Assembly: GCF_000723405.1 (NCBI RefSeq)
Contig: NZ_CCAE010000044.1
Span: forward strand, 1 to 36,782
Direction: 5' to 3'
Length of the DNA: 36,782 bases
Source: Hydrogenophaga intermedia
GTDB lineage: Bacteria > Pseudomonadota > Gammaproteobacteria > Burkholderiales > Burkholderiaceae_C
The notes beneath the pieces are model-generated. The model was given only the letters and a program-made list of their open reading frames with translations, did no database searches and had not been told where the DNA came from. Both the position numbers and the translations under genes were made by a program. Shown here one piece after another: positions 1 through 7,649 of this stretch; positions within the stretch are counted from its first letter, which is position 1; every line of letters starts with the position of its first letter.

Positions 1-24
1 TGGCAAACCCTTCGTGGGGCGGCG

Positions 25-47
25 GGCGGGCGTGAACCGCGCCCGCC
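25..47 (-). terminator. GC-rich hairpin after the secreted-protein gene
   Basis: Perfect 8-bp inverted repeat (GGCGGGCG at 25-32, CGCCCGCC at 40-47) with a 7-nt loop, 22 nt beyond the stop codon of the minus-strand gene at 69-662. Read on the minus strand it is followed by C-rich sequence and only a short T run, so it is a weak candidate for intrinsic termination and could instead stabilise the 3' end. Confidence 0.4.
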
Positions 48-68
48 GGGGCGATCACGAGGCGGTGA

Positions 69-662
69 TCAGAGCGTGGAGGCGGTGTAGGTGACGCGGC
101 CGGTGTAGGTGCCGGCTGCCGGTGCCGTGGAGTTGGCGTAGCTGTAGGTCCAGTTGGCGGTGTGGTTGGTCACGCGGCCGGCCAGGACAGGCTGGCTGGT
201 GCCACCGCTGAAGCCTGGCGCCGGCAGATTGGGGTTGTCCGAGACCACCGACATGTCGCTGAAGGGGATCGTGTCGCTGCCATTGTTCAGGGTGGTCGGG
301 TTGGTGGCAGTAATGGTCACCTGGCCGTTGTTGCCGAAAACGCGCACCGGCACGGCACCGTTGCCAAGGAAGCCGCCGTTGGTGTCGTAAATGGCCCCAG
401 CGGGGCTGCCCGTCAGGCCCACCTGATCGGCGTTGGTCGTGTAGTCGAAGATGATTGCGTCGACGGTGGGCATGTTGCCGTTCGCCACTTGTTCATGGCC
501 GGTGCCGACACCGAGGAACAGCACGCCCGGGATGATCACCTGCAGGTCGAGGCGGGCCACAGCGGAGCCACTGCCGGTGACGAGCGAGGATTCGGCCGAG
601 GCCATCAGGGGGGATGCGATGGCCAGCGCCAGGGCGGATTTCAAAAGGAGGTTGCGTTTCAC
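69..662 (-). CDS. Small secreted protein of unknown function, possibly surface or fimbria-like
   Basis: The product is 197 aa from the GTG at 662. I chose this start because it opens directly into a signal peptide (KRN, a hydrophobic stretch of about 13 residues, then the cleavage-like end ASPLMASA) and has a GAGGA ribosome binding site about 8 nt upstream. An ATG 30 codons further up (752) would put a non-signal-like tail in front. The mature part is rich in Gly, Thr, Asn and Ser with no cysteine and ends in alternating small and aromatic residues (WTYSYANST, then GRVTYTAS), which looks like beta strands. Such endings occur in secreted fimbria-like subunits of Burkholderiales, but I cannot assign a family. 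It stands alone, with the Lrp-type regulator upstream in the same direction after a 195-bp gap. Export by Sec is likely; function is unknown. Confidence 0.7.
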   Translation of the reverse strand: MKRNLLLKSALALAIASPLMASAESSLVTGSGSAVARLDLQVIIPGVLFLGVGTGHEQVANGNMPTVDAIIFDYTTNADQVGLTGSPAGAIYDTNGGFLGNGAVPVRVFGNNGQVTITATNPTTLNNGSDTIPFSDMSVVSDNPNLPAPGFSGGTSQPVLAGRVTNHTANWTYSYANSTAPAAGTYTGRVTYTASTL

Positions 663-857
663 GTCGAAGTCCTCAGAGGTTGGTGAACACTTTTGTTGCG
701 GCACCTTGGAAGCCAAAGTGGCACGATTCTGAAGACCGTTACGGGTGTTCACAATCGTCGCAGAGCGGAAATTGCCTGTTTTTCAACAACTTAAGGAGAG
801 CTTCTGAGTTAACGGTCGAAAAATTTCACCAAATGGCGGGAAACCCCCTCAAGTAAA
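663..857. other. AT-richer intergenic region with a spaced GTGAACAC repeat
   Basis: This gap contains no convincing gene. It is visibly richer in A and T than its surroundings and should hold the promoter of the secreted-protein gene (minus strand). GTGAACAC at 683-690 and its reverse complement GTGTTCAC at 745-752 form a perfect 8-bp inverted repeat separated by 54 nt, which could be paired regulator sites. I could not identify a confident -35/-10 pair. Confidence 0.35.
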
Positions 858-1361
858 TCACCTTGTTGCCGAGTGACCACCTTGGTTTTCCATCAGGTGA
901 GTCAAAGGTATGGCGCCCCCGGCCTTGACTTCGCCCAGTGAAAAACTGGTGTGCAGGTCTTTCACGTTGGGCAAATTGAGCAGCACCTCGCGCGCGAAGG
1001 CGCTGAAGTGGTGCAGGTCGCGGCTCACCACCTGCAGTTCGAAGGTGCCCGAGCCGCTGATGTAGTGGCAGGCCACCACCTCGGGGATGGCGCGGATGGC
1101 CTGCTCCAACTGGCGCGTGACGTCGCCGTTGTTGCGGTCGGCGTCCAGCCGCACGAAGGCCAGCACGCCCAGGCCGAGCTTGTCGCGGTCGAGCACGGCG
1201 CGGTAGCCCTGGATGAAGCCGCGTTCTTCCAGTGAGCGCACGCGCCGCCAGCAGGGTGCGGCCGACAGGCCCACGCGCTGCGCGAGCTCGGCATTGGTGA
1301 GGCGGCCGTCGGCTTGCAGTTCTTGCAGGATGGCGAGGTCGAATCGGTCCAGTGTTTCCAT
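858..1361 (-). CDS. Lrp/AsnC-family transcriptional regulator
   Basis: The product is 167 aa from ATG 1361, beginning METLDRFDLAILQEL, the usual opening of Lrp/AsnC proteins. Residues about 5-55 form the AsnC-type winged helix-turn-helix (LTNAELAQRVGLSAAPCWRR), and residues about 65-150 form the ligand-binding RAM domain (CHYISGSGTFELQVVSRDL). Members sense amino acids or related metabolites and act as dimers or octamers. The gene diverges from the fused indolepyruvate ferredoxin oxidoreductase gene 182 bp away, so that amino-acid-degradation enzyme is the obvious target. An alternative ATG at 1397 has a GGAA motif upstream but would make codons out of a perfect operator-like dyad (1372-1390) and add an atypical N-terminus, so I prefer 1361. 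Family assignment is firm; target and ligand are inferred. Confidence 0.9.
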   Translation of the reverse strand: METLDRFDLAILQELQADGRLTNAELAQRVGLSAAPCWRRVRSLEERGFIQGYRAVLDRDKLGLGVLAFVRLDADRNNGDVTRQLEQAIRAIPEVVACHYISGSGTFELQVVSRDLHHFSAFAREVLLNLPNVKDLHTSFSLGEVKAGGAIPLTHLMENQGGHSATR

Positions 1362-1371
1362 GATCGGCAAA

Positions 1372-1390
1372 AGAAAGAAAGCTTCTTTCT
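1372..1390. promoter_or_regulatory. Perfect 19-bp dyad, candidate operator of the Lrp-type regulator
   Basis: Arms AGAAAGAA (1372-1379) and TTCTTTCT (1383-1390) are exact reverse complements around AGC. The dyad lies 10 nt before the preferred start of the Lrp-type gene and about 155 bp before the oxidoreductase start, in a shared divergent promoter region. Lrp-family proteins bind AT-rich dyads of about this size, so autoregulation and control of the divergent gene are plausible. Confidence 0.5.
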
Positions 1391-1543
1391 CGATCATGCA
1401 AATTCCGGGCATGAAACGCAAACACCTATCGCAAACTCGGGCATACACTGCGCGGCAGACTGGGGGCCGGTCCCTACCCGGGGCCCGCCCCCAGTCGCAC
1501 GCGCGTCCACAAGACGCCCCCGCCCACGAAGGAGACACACAAG

Positions 1544-4500
1544 ATGAACGCGCCGCTGCCCGAGCACATCCGTCAGGCCCTGGAAACCGTCACCCTGGAC
1601 GACAAATACACCCTCGACCACGGCCGCGCCTTCATGAGCGGCGTGCAGGCCCTGGTGAAGCTGCCCATGCTGCAGCGCCAGCGCGACGCGTTGATGGGCA
1701 AGAACACCGCGGGGTTCATCAGCGGCTACCGCGGCTCCCCGCTGGGCGGGTATGACCAGTCCCTTCAGAAGGCGGCGCCGCACCTGAAGAAGCAGAACAT
1801 CGTTTTCCAGCCCGGCGTGAATGAGGAGCTGGCGGCCACCGCGCTGTGGGGCACGCAGCAACTGGGCTTCGCGCCGCCCGGCACCAACCGCTTCGACGGC
1901 GTCTTCGGCATCTGGTACGGCAAGGGCCCGGGCGTGGACCGCTGCTCGGACGTGTTCAAGCACGCCAACATGGCCGGCACCAGCCCCTGGGGCGGCGTGA
2001 TCGCGGTGGCCGGCGATGACCACGTGGCCAAGAGCTCCACCGCCGCGCACCAGAGCGACCACATCTTCAAGGCCTGCGGCCTGCCGGTGTTCTTCCCGGC
2101 CAGCGTGCAGGACATCCTCGACCTGGGCCTGCACGCCTTCGCCATGAGCCGCTTCTCGGGCGTGTGGACGGGCATGAAGACCATCCAGGAGATCGTCGAG
2201 TCGAGCTCGACCGCGCTGATCGACCCCGAGCGCGTGCAGATCGTGATCCCCGAGTTCGAGATGCCGCCCGGCGGCCTGCACATCCGCTGGCCCGACGCCG
2301 CGCTGGAGCAGGAGGCCCGCCTGTTCGACCACAAGTGGTACGCGGCCCTGGCCTACGTGCGCGCCAACAAGCTCAACCACAACGTCGTCGCCGGGCCCAA
2401 TGACCGCTTCGGCGTGATCGCCAGCGGCAAGGCCTACAACGACACGCGCCAGGCGCTGATCGATCTGGGGCTCGACGACGACACCTGCCGCCGCATCGGC
2501 CTGCGCCTGCACAAAGTGGCGGTGGTGTGGCCGCTGGAAGCGCAGACCACGCGCGAGTTCGCCACCGGCCTGCGCGAAATCCTGGTGGTGGAAGAGAAGC
2601 GCCAGGTCATCGAATACCAGATCAAGGAAGAGCTCTACAACTGGCGGCCCGACGTTCGCCCGAACGTGCTGGGCAAGTTCGAGGAAGACGAGGGTGACTA
2701 CAGCGGCGGCGAGTGGTCGCGCCCCAACCCCAGCGCCAACACGCTGCTGCGCGCCAAGGCCGACCTCAACCCGGCGCTGATCGCGCGCGCCGTCGCCAAG
2801 CGGCTGAAGAAGCTCGGCAACATTCCCGAGGACGTGATGGCGCGCATCGACGCGCAACTGGCCATCCTCGACGCGCAGGAACGTTCGCTGCAGACCCTGT
2901 TGACCCAGGGCGTGCCGGGTGCCGAGCGCCAGCCCTGGTTCTGCTCGGGCTGCCCGCACAACACCAGCACCAAGGTGCCCGAAGGCTCGCGCGCCATGGC
3001 CGGCATCGGCTGCCACTTCATGAGCATCTGGATGGACCGGGCCACCGTGGGCTTCACCCAGATGGGCGGTGAGGGCGTGCCCTGGGTGGGCCAGCAGCCC
3101 TTCAGCACCGACCAGCACATGTTCGCCAACCTCGGCGACGGCACCTACTTCCACTCGGGCATCCTGGCGATCCGCCAGAGCATCGCCTCGGGCGTGAACA
3201 TCACCTACAAGATCCTCTACAACGACGCCGTGGCCATGACCGGCGGCCAGCAGGTGGGCGAGCGCCCCGAGGGCCACAGCGTGGTGCAGATTGCGCAGAG
3301 CATGCGCGCCGAAGGGGTGAAGAAGATCACCATCGTCACGGACGAGCCCGAGAAGTACCAGGGCGTGACGGGCATTCCCGAGGGCATCGCCATCCAGCAC
3401 CGCGACACACTGGACGCCGTGCAGCGCGAGTTCCGCGAGATCGCGGGCACCACGGTCATCATCTACGACCAGACCTGCGCCACCGAGAAGCGCCGCCGCC
3501 GCAAGCGCGGCACCATGGTGGAGCCCGCCAAGCGCGTCGTCATCAATGAACTGGTGTGCGAAGGCTGCGGCGATTGCGGCGAGAAATCCAACTGCCTGTC
3601 GGTGGAACCTCTGGAGACGCCCTTTGGCCGCAAGCGCCAGATCAACCAGAGCACCTGCAACAAGGACTATTCCTGCGTGAATGGCTTCTGCCCGAGCTTC
3701 GTCACGGTGGAGGGCGGCCAGCTGCGCAAGAAGAAGGGCGCGGCCCGGGCCGAATGGGAAGGCGGCGCGTTGCCGCACCCCGCATTGCCCGCCTTGGGCC
3801 ACGAGGCCTGGGGCATCATCGTCGCCGGCGTGGGCGGTACGGGCGTCATCACCATTGGCCAGCTCCTGGGTGTGGCCGCGCACCTGGAAGGCAAGGGCAT
3901 CGTCACGCAGGACGCGGCCGGCCTGGCGCAGAAGGGCGGCGCCACCTGGAGCCACGTGCTCATCGGCGCCTCGCAGAACCAGATCCACACCACGCGCGTT
4001 TCGGCGGCCTCGGCCGACCTGATCATCGGCTGCGACCCGATCGTGGCCGCCAACAAGGAAACCTGGCAGCGCCTGCGCGAGGGCCGCACGCACGTGGCCG
4101 TCAACAGCAGCGCCACGCCCACGGCGGCCTTCGTGAAGAACCCCGACTGGCTCAGCCCCGCGCAGGCTTGCGTGGACACGCTGGTGAACCACCTGGGCCG
4201 CGAGGCCATCGGCGTGGTTGACGCCGAGACCATCGCCACCCGCCTGTTGGGCGACAGCCTGTACACCAATCCGCTGATGCTGGGCTACGCCTGGCAGAAG
4301 GGCTGGATCCCGCTGGGCCAGGCGGCGCTGATGCGCGCGATCGAGCTCAACGCGGTGGCGGTGGAGCAGAACAAGGCCGCCTTCGAATGGGGCCGGCGCG
4401 CCGCGCACGACCTGCCGGCCGTGCTGGCCGCCTGCGGCCTGGCGGGTCCCGCCGCGCAGGTCATCCAGTTCCAGCCGCGCGAGACGCTGGAGCAGCTCAT

Positions 4501-5143
4501 CGCGCGCCGGGCCGATTTCCTCACCGACTACCAGAACGCCGGCTATGCGCGTGAGTACCGTGACTTCGTCGAGCGCGTGCGCCAGGTCGAGTCGCAGGTA
4601 TTGGGCAAGACCGGGCTGACCGAAGCGGTCGCTCGCTACCTGTTCAAGCTCATGGCCTACAAGGACGAGTACGAGGTGGCGCGCCTGCACAGCGACACCG
4701 CCTTCCACGAGAAGATCGCGGCGCAGTTCGAGGGCGACTACTCGCTCAAGGTGCACCTGGCGCCGCCAATGCTGGCCAAGAAGAACGAGCGCGGTGAGCT
4801 GATCAAGAAACCTTATGGGCCTTTCATGTTCACGGCCTTCCGCTGGCTGGCGAAGTTCAAGGGTGTGCGCGGCACTGCGCTCGACCCCTTCGGCCGCACG
4901 GCCGAACGGCGCATGGAACGGGAGTTGATCGCCCAGTACCGCGCCGACATCGAGGCCCTGCTGCCCGGGCTCACGCCCGACAGCCAGGCCCTGGCGCTGG
5001 AGATCGCGCGCCTGCCCGAACTGATCAAGGGCTATGGCCACGTGAAGGAGCGCCACGCCCAGGCCGCGGCGGTGCGGCGCGAGGCGCTGCTGGGGCGCTG
5101 GCGCTCGGGTGGCGCTGCGGCGCCGGTGCGCCAGGCTGCTTGA
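1544..5143 (+). CDS. Indolepyruvate ferredoxin oxidoreductase, fused alpha-beta-gamma form
   Basis: This 1199-residue cytoplasmic enzyme oxidatively decarboxylates aryl 2-oxo acids (indolepyruvate, phenylpyruvate) to aryl-acetyl-CoA with thiamine diphosphate and Fe-S clusters, in aromatic or branched amino acid breakdown. From the N-terminus it has the oxoacid-binding region (GFISGYRGSPLGGYD, about residues 53-67), the CSGCPHNTSTKVPEG segment (about 467-481), the thiamine-diphosphate core beginning GDGTYFHSG (about 532) and continuing to NDAVAMTGGQ, a cysteine-rich Fe-S segment (CEGCGDCGEKSNC, about 672-684, with CNKDYSC just after), and a gamma-type domain with VAGVGGTGVITIGQ (about 761-774). 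The length fits the single-chain form found in aerobic proteobacteria rather than archaeal IorAB. AAGGAGA precedes the ATG. It is transcribed alone, divergent from an Lrp-type regulator. Exact substrate preference cannot be read from sequence. Confidence 0.93.
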   Translation: MNAPLPEHIRQALETVTLDDKYTLDHGRAFMSGVQALVKLPMLQRQRDALMGKNTAGFISGYRGSPLGGYDQSLQKAAPHLKKQNIVFQPGVNEELAATALWGTQQLGFAPPGTNRFDGVFGIWYGKGPGVDRCSDVFKHANMAGTSPWGGVIAVAGDDHVAKSSTAAHQSDHIFKACGLPVFFPASVQDILDLGLHAFAMSRFSGVWTGMKTIQEIVESSSTALIDPERVQIVIPEFEMPPGGLHIRWPDAALEQEARLFDHKWYAALAYVRANKLNHNVVAGPNDRFGVIASGKAYNDTRQALIDLGLDDDTCRRIGLRLHKVAVVWPLEAQTTREFATGLREILVVEEKRQVIEYQIKEELYNWRPDVRPNVLGKFEEDEGDYSGGEWSRPNPSANTLLRAKADLNPALIARAVAKRLKKLGNIPEDVMARIDAQLAILDAQERSLQTLLTQGVPGAERQPWFCSGCPHNTSTKVPEGSRAMAGIGCHFMSIWMDRATVGFTQMGGEGVPWVGQQPFSTDQHMFANLGDGTYFHSGILAIRQSIASGVNITYKILYNDAVAMTGGQQVGERPEGHSVVQIAQSMRAEGVKKITIVTDEPEKYQGVTGIPEGIAIQHRDTLDAVQREFREIAGTTVIIYDQTCATEKRRRRKRGTMVEPAKRVVINELVCEGCGDCGEKSNCLSVEPLETPFGRKRQINQSTCNKDYSCVNGFCPSFVTVEGGQLRKKKGAARAEWEGGALPHPALPALGHEAWGIIVAGVGGTGVITIGQLLGVAAHLEGKGIVTQDAAGLAQKGGATWSHVLIGASQNQIHTTRVSAASADLIIGCDPIVAANKETWQRLREGRTHVAVNSSATPTAAFVKNPDWLSPAQACVDTLVNHLGREAIGVVDAETIATRLLGDSLYTNPLMLGYAWQKGWIPLGQAALMRAIELNAVAVEQNKAAFEWGRRAAHDLPAVLAACGLAGPAAQVIQFQPRETLEQLIARRADFLTDYQNAGYAREYRDFVERVRQVESQVLGKTGLTEAVARYLFKLMAYKDEYEVARLHSDTAFHEKIAAQFEGDYSLKVHLAPPMLAKKNERGELIKKPYGPFMFTAFRWLAKFKGVRGTALDPFGRTAERRMERELIAQYRADIEALLPGLTPDSQALALEIARLPELIKGYGHVKERHAQAAAVRREALLGRWRSGGAAAPVRQAA

Positions 5144-5150
5144 ATCGGAA

Positions 5151-5225
5151 CACCCCCGCCGCGCTTCGCGCGACCCCCTCGGGGGGGCGGCACCTGCGGC
5201 CCGGCAAAGCCGGTTCCGCGGTGCC
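5151..5225. repeat. Palindromic extragenic element with three or four stacked hairpins
   Basis: Between the oxidoreductase stop and the yajC promoter lie CGCGC-TTC-GCGCG (5160-5172), CCCCC-TC-GGGGG (5174-5185) and an imperfect 17-nt-arm hairpin from GGCACC (5189) to GGTGCC (5225) capped by CCGGC-AAA-GCCGG (5201-5213). The layout resembles short GC-rich extragenic repeats I associate with Comamonadaceae genomes. It is noncoding and could end or attenuate the upstream transcript. Only one copy is present in this window, so its repetitive nature is inferred. Confidence 0.55.
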
Positions 5226-5269
5226 CTGGGGACGATCCTGGAGGAACGGGTTCTGTCAAGGGGGCGGCA

Positions 5270-5308
5270 TACAATCCCCGGTTGTTCTGAACCCGCTGGA
5301 GACCGCCT
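5270..5308 (+). promoter_or_regulatory. Probable yajC-secDF promoter (-10 TACAAT) and short leader
   Basis: TACAAT at 5270-5275 matches the -10 consensus at 5 of 6 positions. Transcription would start near 5282, giving a leader of roughly 27 nt that contains TGGAG at 5296-5300 as ribosome binding site. No clear -35 is seen at the expected distance. Confidence 0.5.
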
Positions 5309-5626
5309 GTGTTGATTTCCCCCGCCTACGCCCAAGCCGCCACCGGCGGCACCGAGTCCACCCTGCTGGGCATGCTCCCGCTGGTGCTGATGTTCGTGGT
5401 GCTGTACTTCGTGATGATCCGCCCGCAGATGAAGCGGCAAAAAGAGCACAAGGCCATGATCGAAGCCGTGGCCAAGGGCGACGAAATCGTCACCGCCGGC
5501 GGCTTCCTCGGCAAGGTCTCCAAGATCGGCGACACCTACATCGGTGTGGAACTTGCCGACGGCCTGGAAGTCCAGATGCAGCGCACCGCTGTCGTGCAGG
5601 TGCTGCCCAAAGGCACCATTAAGTAA
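5309..5626 (+). CDS. yajC: Sec translocon accessory protein YajC
   Basis: The product is 105 aa from a GTG start with a TGGAG binding site 8 nt upstream. It is a small inner-membrane protein that associates with SecDF and the SecYEG translocon. One transmembrane helix spans about residues 18-38 (LLGMLPLVLMFVVLYFVMI), followed by the family hallmark RPQMKRQKEHKAMI and a compact cytoplasmic SH3-like domain (GDEIVTAGGFLGKVSKI). The short N-terminus ISPAYAQA is typical of Burkholderiales versions. A TTG one codon downstream is a possible alternative start. It is the first gene of yajC-secD-secF, separated from secD by a 118-bp gap with two strong hairpins, which may make YajC more abundant than SecDF. 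Confidence 0.95.
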   Translation: MLISPAYAQAATGGTESTLLGMLPLVLMFVVLYFVMIRPQMKRQKEHKAMIEAVAKGDEIVTAGGFLGKVSKIGDTYIGVELADGLEVQMQRTAVVQVLPKGTIK

Positions 5627-5633
5627 CACCCCG

Positions 5634-5659
5634 AGCGGGCCGGCTGACGCCGGCCCGCT
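5634..5659 (+). terminator. Strong hairpin just after yajC, possible attenuator before secD
   Basis: A perfect 11-bp stem (AGCGGGCCGGC at 5634-5644, GCCGGCCCGCT at 5649-5659) with loop TGAC begins 7 nt after the yajC stop. It is followed by TTCCCCTC, not a real T tract, so full intrinsic termination is doubtful. A second bulged hairpin lies at 5681-5704 (ACGGA/CCGGC arms around GGA). Together they could lower transcription into secD or protect the yajC 3' end. Confidence 0.55.
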
Positions 5660-5744
5660 TCCCCTCACGGGGCAACGCGCACGGACCGGCGGAGCCGGAT
5701 CCGTCGCGTTCTGACCGATACCTTGCGAGCGCCGAAGGGCCTGT

Positions 5745-7628
5745 ATGAACCGATACCCGCTGTGGAAGTACGCGATCATCGTGATCGCTCTGTTGGTCGG
5801 CGCCATCTACGCCCTGCCCAACCTCTTCGGCGAGGCGCCGGCGGTGCAGGTGTCGGCCGCCAAGGCCACGGTGCGAGTGGACACCGGCACGGTCACCCGG
5901 GTGGAGCAGGCACTGTCGGCCGCGTCCATCGCACCCAGTGCGCTCTCGCTCGAAGGCAGCTCGGTGCGCGCGCGCTTCGAGGACACCGACACCCAGCTCA
6001 AGGCACGCGACGCGATCGACCGCGCGCTCAACACCGACCCGACTGACCCCAGCCACGTGGTGGCGCTGAACCTGGTGCCGCGCACGCCGAACTGGCTGTC
6101 GGCCCTGCACGCCCGCCCGATGTACCTGGGTCTTGACCTTCGCGGCGGCGTGCACTTCATGCTGCAGGTGGACATGAAGGCTGCGCTGGAGCGCCGCGCT
6201 GACGTGCTGGCCACCGACCTGCGCAACGCCCTGCGCGAAAAGAACATTCGCCACGGCGGCATCGTGCGCAATGGCCAGACGATCGACGTGCGTGTGCGCG
6301 ATCAGGCCGCCCGCAACGCGGTGTTCGACCTGGTGCAGGCGCAGTTCACCGAGTTGGTGCTGGCCGAAACCACCGAAGGCGGCGACACGCGCATCACCGC
6401 GACCATCCGGCCCGAGGCCGCGCGCGCCGTGCAGGACCAGGCGCTCAAGCAGAACATCACCACCCTGCACAACCGCATCAACGAACTCGGCGTGGCCGAG
6501 CCGGTGATCCAGCAGCAGGGCGCGGACCGCATCGTCGTGCAGTTGCCTGGCGTGCAGGATACGGCCAAGGCCAAGGACATCCTGGGCCGCACCGCCACGC
6601 TGCAGGTGCGCCTGGTCGACGAGAGCGCCGAGGGCCTGGCCGCCGAGCGCGGCATTGGCGCGGTGCCTTTCGGGTCCGAGCGCTATCTCGAACGCGGTGG
6701 CCGCGCGGTCATCGTCAAGCGAGAGGTACTGCTCACCGGTGAGAACCTCACCGACGCGCAGGCCGGCTTCGATGGACAGACGCAGGAGCCGGCCGTGCAC
6801 CTCACGCTCGACGGCAAGGGCTCGCGCATCTTCCGCGACGTCACGCGCGAGAACGTGGGCAAGCGCATGGCCATCATCCTGTTCGAGAAGGGCAAGGGCG
6901 AGGTCGTGACGGCGCCCGTGATTCGCGCCGAAATCGGTGGCGGCCGCGTGCAGATCTCCGGCGCCATGACCACCACCGAGGCCAGTGACACCGCGCTGCT
7001 GCTGCGCGCGGGCTCGCTGGCCGCGCCGATGGAGATCATCGAGGAGCGCACCATCGGCCCCAGTCTGGGCGCCGAGAACATCGCCAAGGGCTTCAACAGC
7101 GTCACCTGGGGCTTCCTGGTGGTGGCCCTGTTCATGTGCGCCTACTACATGATGTTCGGCCTCTTCTCGGCCATCGCGTTGGGCTTCAACGTGCTGCTGC
7201 TGGTGGCCGTGCTGTCCATGCTGCAGGCCACGCTGACTCTGCCTGGCATGGCCGCCATGGCGCTGGCGCTCGGCATGGCCATCGACGCCAACGTCCTCAT
7301 CAACGAACGGGTGCGTGAAGAATTGCGACGAGGTTCCACGCCGCAGGCCGCCATCAACGCCGGTTACGACCGCGCCTGGGGCACCATCCTTGACTCCAAC
7401 GTCACCTCGCTGATCGCAGGGGTGGCGCTGCTGCTGTTCGGCTCGGGTCCGGTGCGGGGCTTCGCGGTGGTGCACTGCCTGGGCATCGTCACCAGCATGT
7501 TCTCCGCCGTGTTCTTCTCGCGCGGCCTTGTGAACTTCTGGTACGGCCGCCAGAAGAAGCTCAAGGCCATTTCCGTCGGCACGGTGTGGCGCCCAGAAGG
7601 CGACGCCACCCCCGCCAAGGCCGACTGA
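5745..7628 (+). CDS. secD: Protein translocase subunit SecD
   Basis: This 627-aa inner-membrane protein, with SecF, uses the proton motive force to pull preproteins across the membrane after SecA-driven translocation. An N-terminal helix (residues about 8-28, YAIIVIALLVGAIYALPNL) is followed by the periplasmic P1 region with the family motif LGLDLRGGVHFMLQVDM (about 127-143). The C-terminal half holds five more membrane helices including ALGMAIDANVLINERVREE, the conserved segment in the proton path. The length is normal for beta- and gammaproteobacteria. The ATG at 5745 gives MNRYPLWKY, the usual start, though its binding site is weak (GAAGGG). secF follows after 21 nt and is certainly co-transcribed. 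Confidence 0.97.
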   Translation: MNRYPLWKYAIIVIALLVGAIYALPNLFGEAPAVQVSAAKATVRVDTGTVTRVEQALSAASIAPSALSLEGSSVRARFEDTDTQLKARDAIDRALNTDPTDPSHVVALNLVPRTPNWLSALHARPMYLGLDLRGGVHFMLQVDMKAALERRADVLATDLRNALREKNIRHGGIVRNGQTIDVRVRDQAARNAVFDLVQAQFTELVLAETTEGGDTRITATIRPEAARAVQDQALKQNITTLHNRINELGVAEPVIQQQGADRIVVQLPGVQDTAKAKDILGRTATLQVRLVDESAEGLAAERGIGAVPFGSERYLERGGRAVIVKREVLLTGENLTDAQAGFDGQTQEPAVHLTLDGKGSRIFRDVTRENVGKRMAIILFEKGKGEVVTAPVIRAEIGGGRVQISGAMTTTEASDTALLLRAGSLAAPMEIIEERTIGPSLGAENIAKGFNSVTWGFLVVALFMCAYYMMFGLFSAIALGFNVLLLVAVLSMLQATLTLPGMAAMALALGMAIDANVLINERVREELRRGSTPQAAINAGYDRAWGTILDSNVTSLIAGVALLLFGSGPVRGFAVVHCLGIVTSMFSAVFFSRGLVNFWYGRQKKLKAISVGTVWRPEGDATPAKAD

Positions 7629-7649
7629 CCCCCGCACCCGGAGCCCACG

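Noticed and set aside
790..795. CTTAAG in the first intergenic region as another regulator box
   Set aside because: The nearest TTAA partner is 18 bp away, not 11.
1394..5806. A 1470-codon open frame on the minus strand opposite the oxidoreductase gene
   Set aside because: It has no recognisable domain, spans several real plus-strand genes and their gaps, and reads as low-complexity Ala/His/Gly/Val-rich sequence. Long antisense frames are expected in GC-rich genes because stop codons are rare in those frames.
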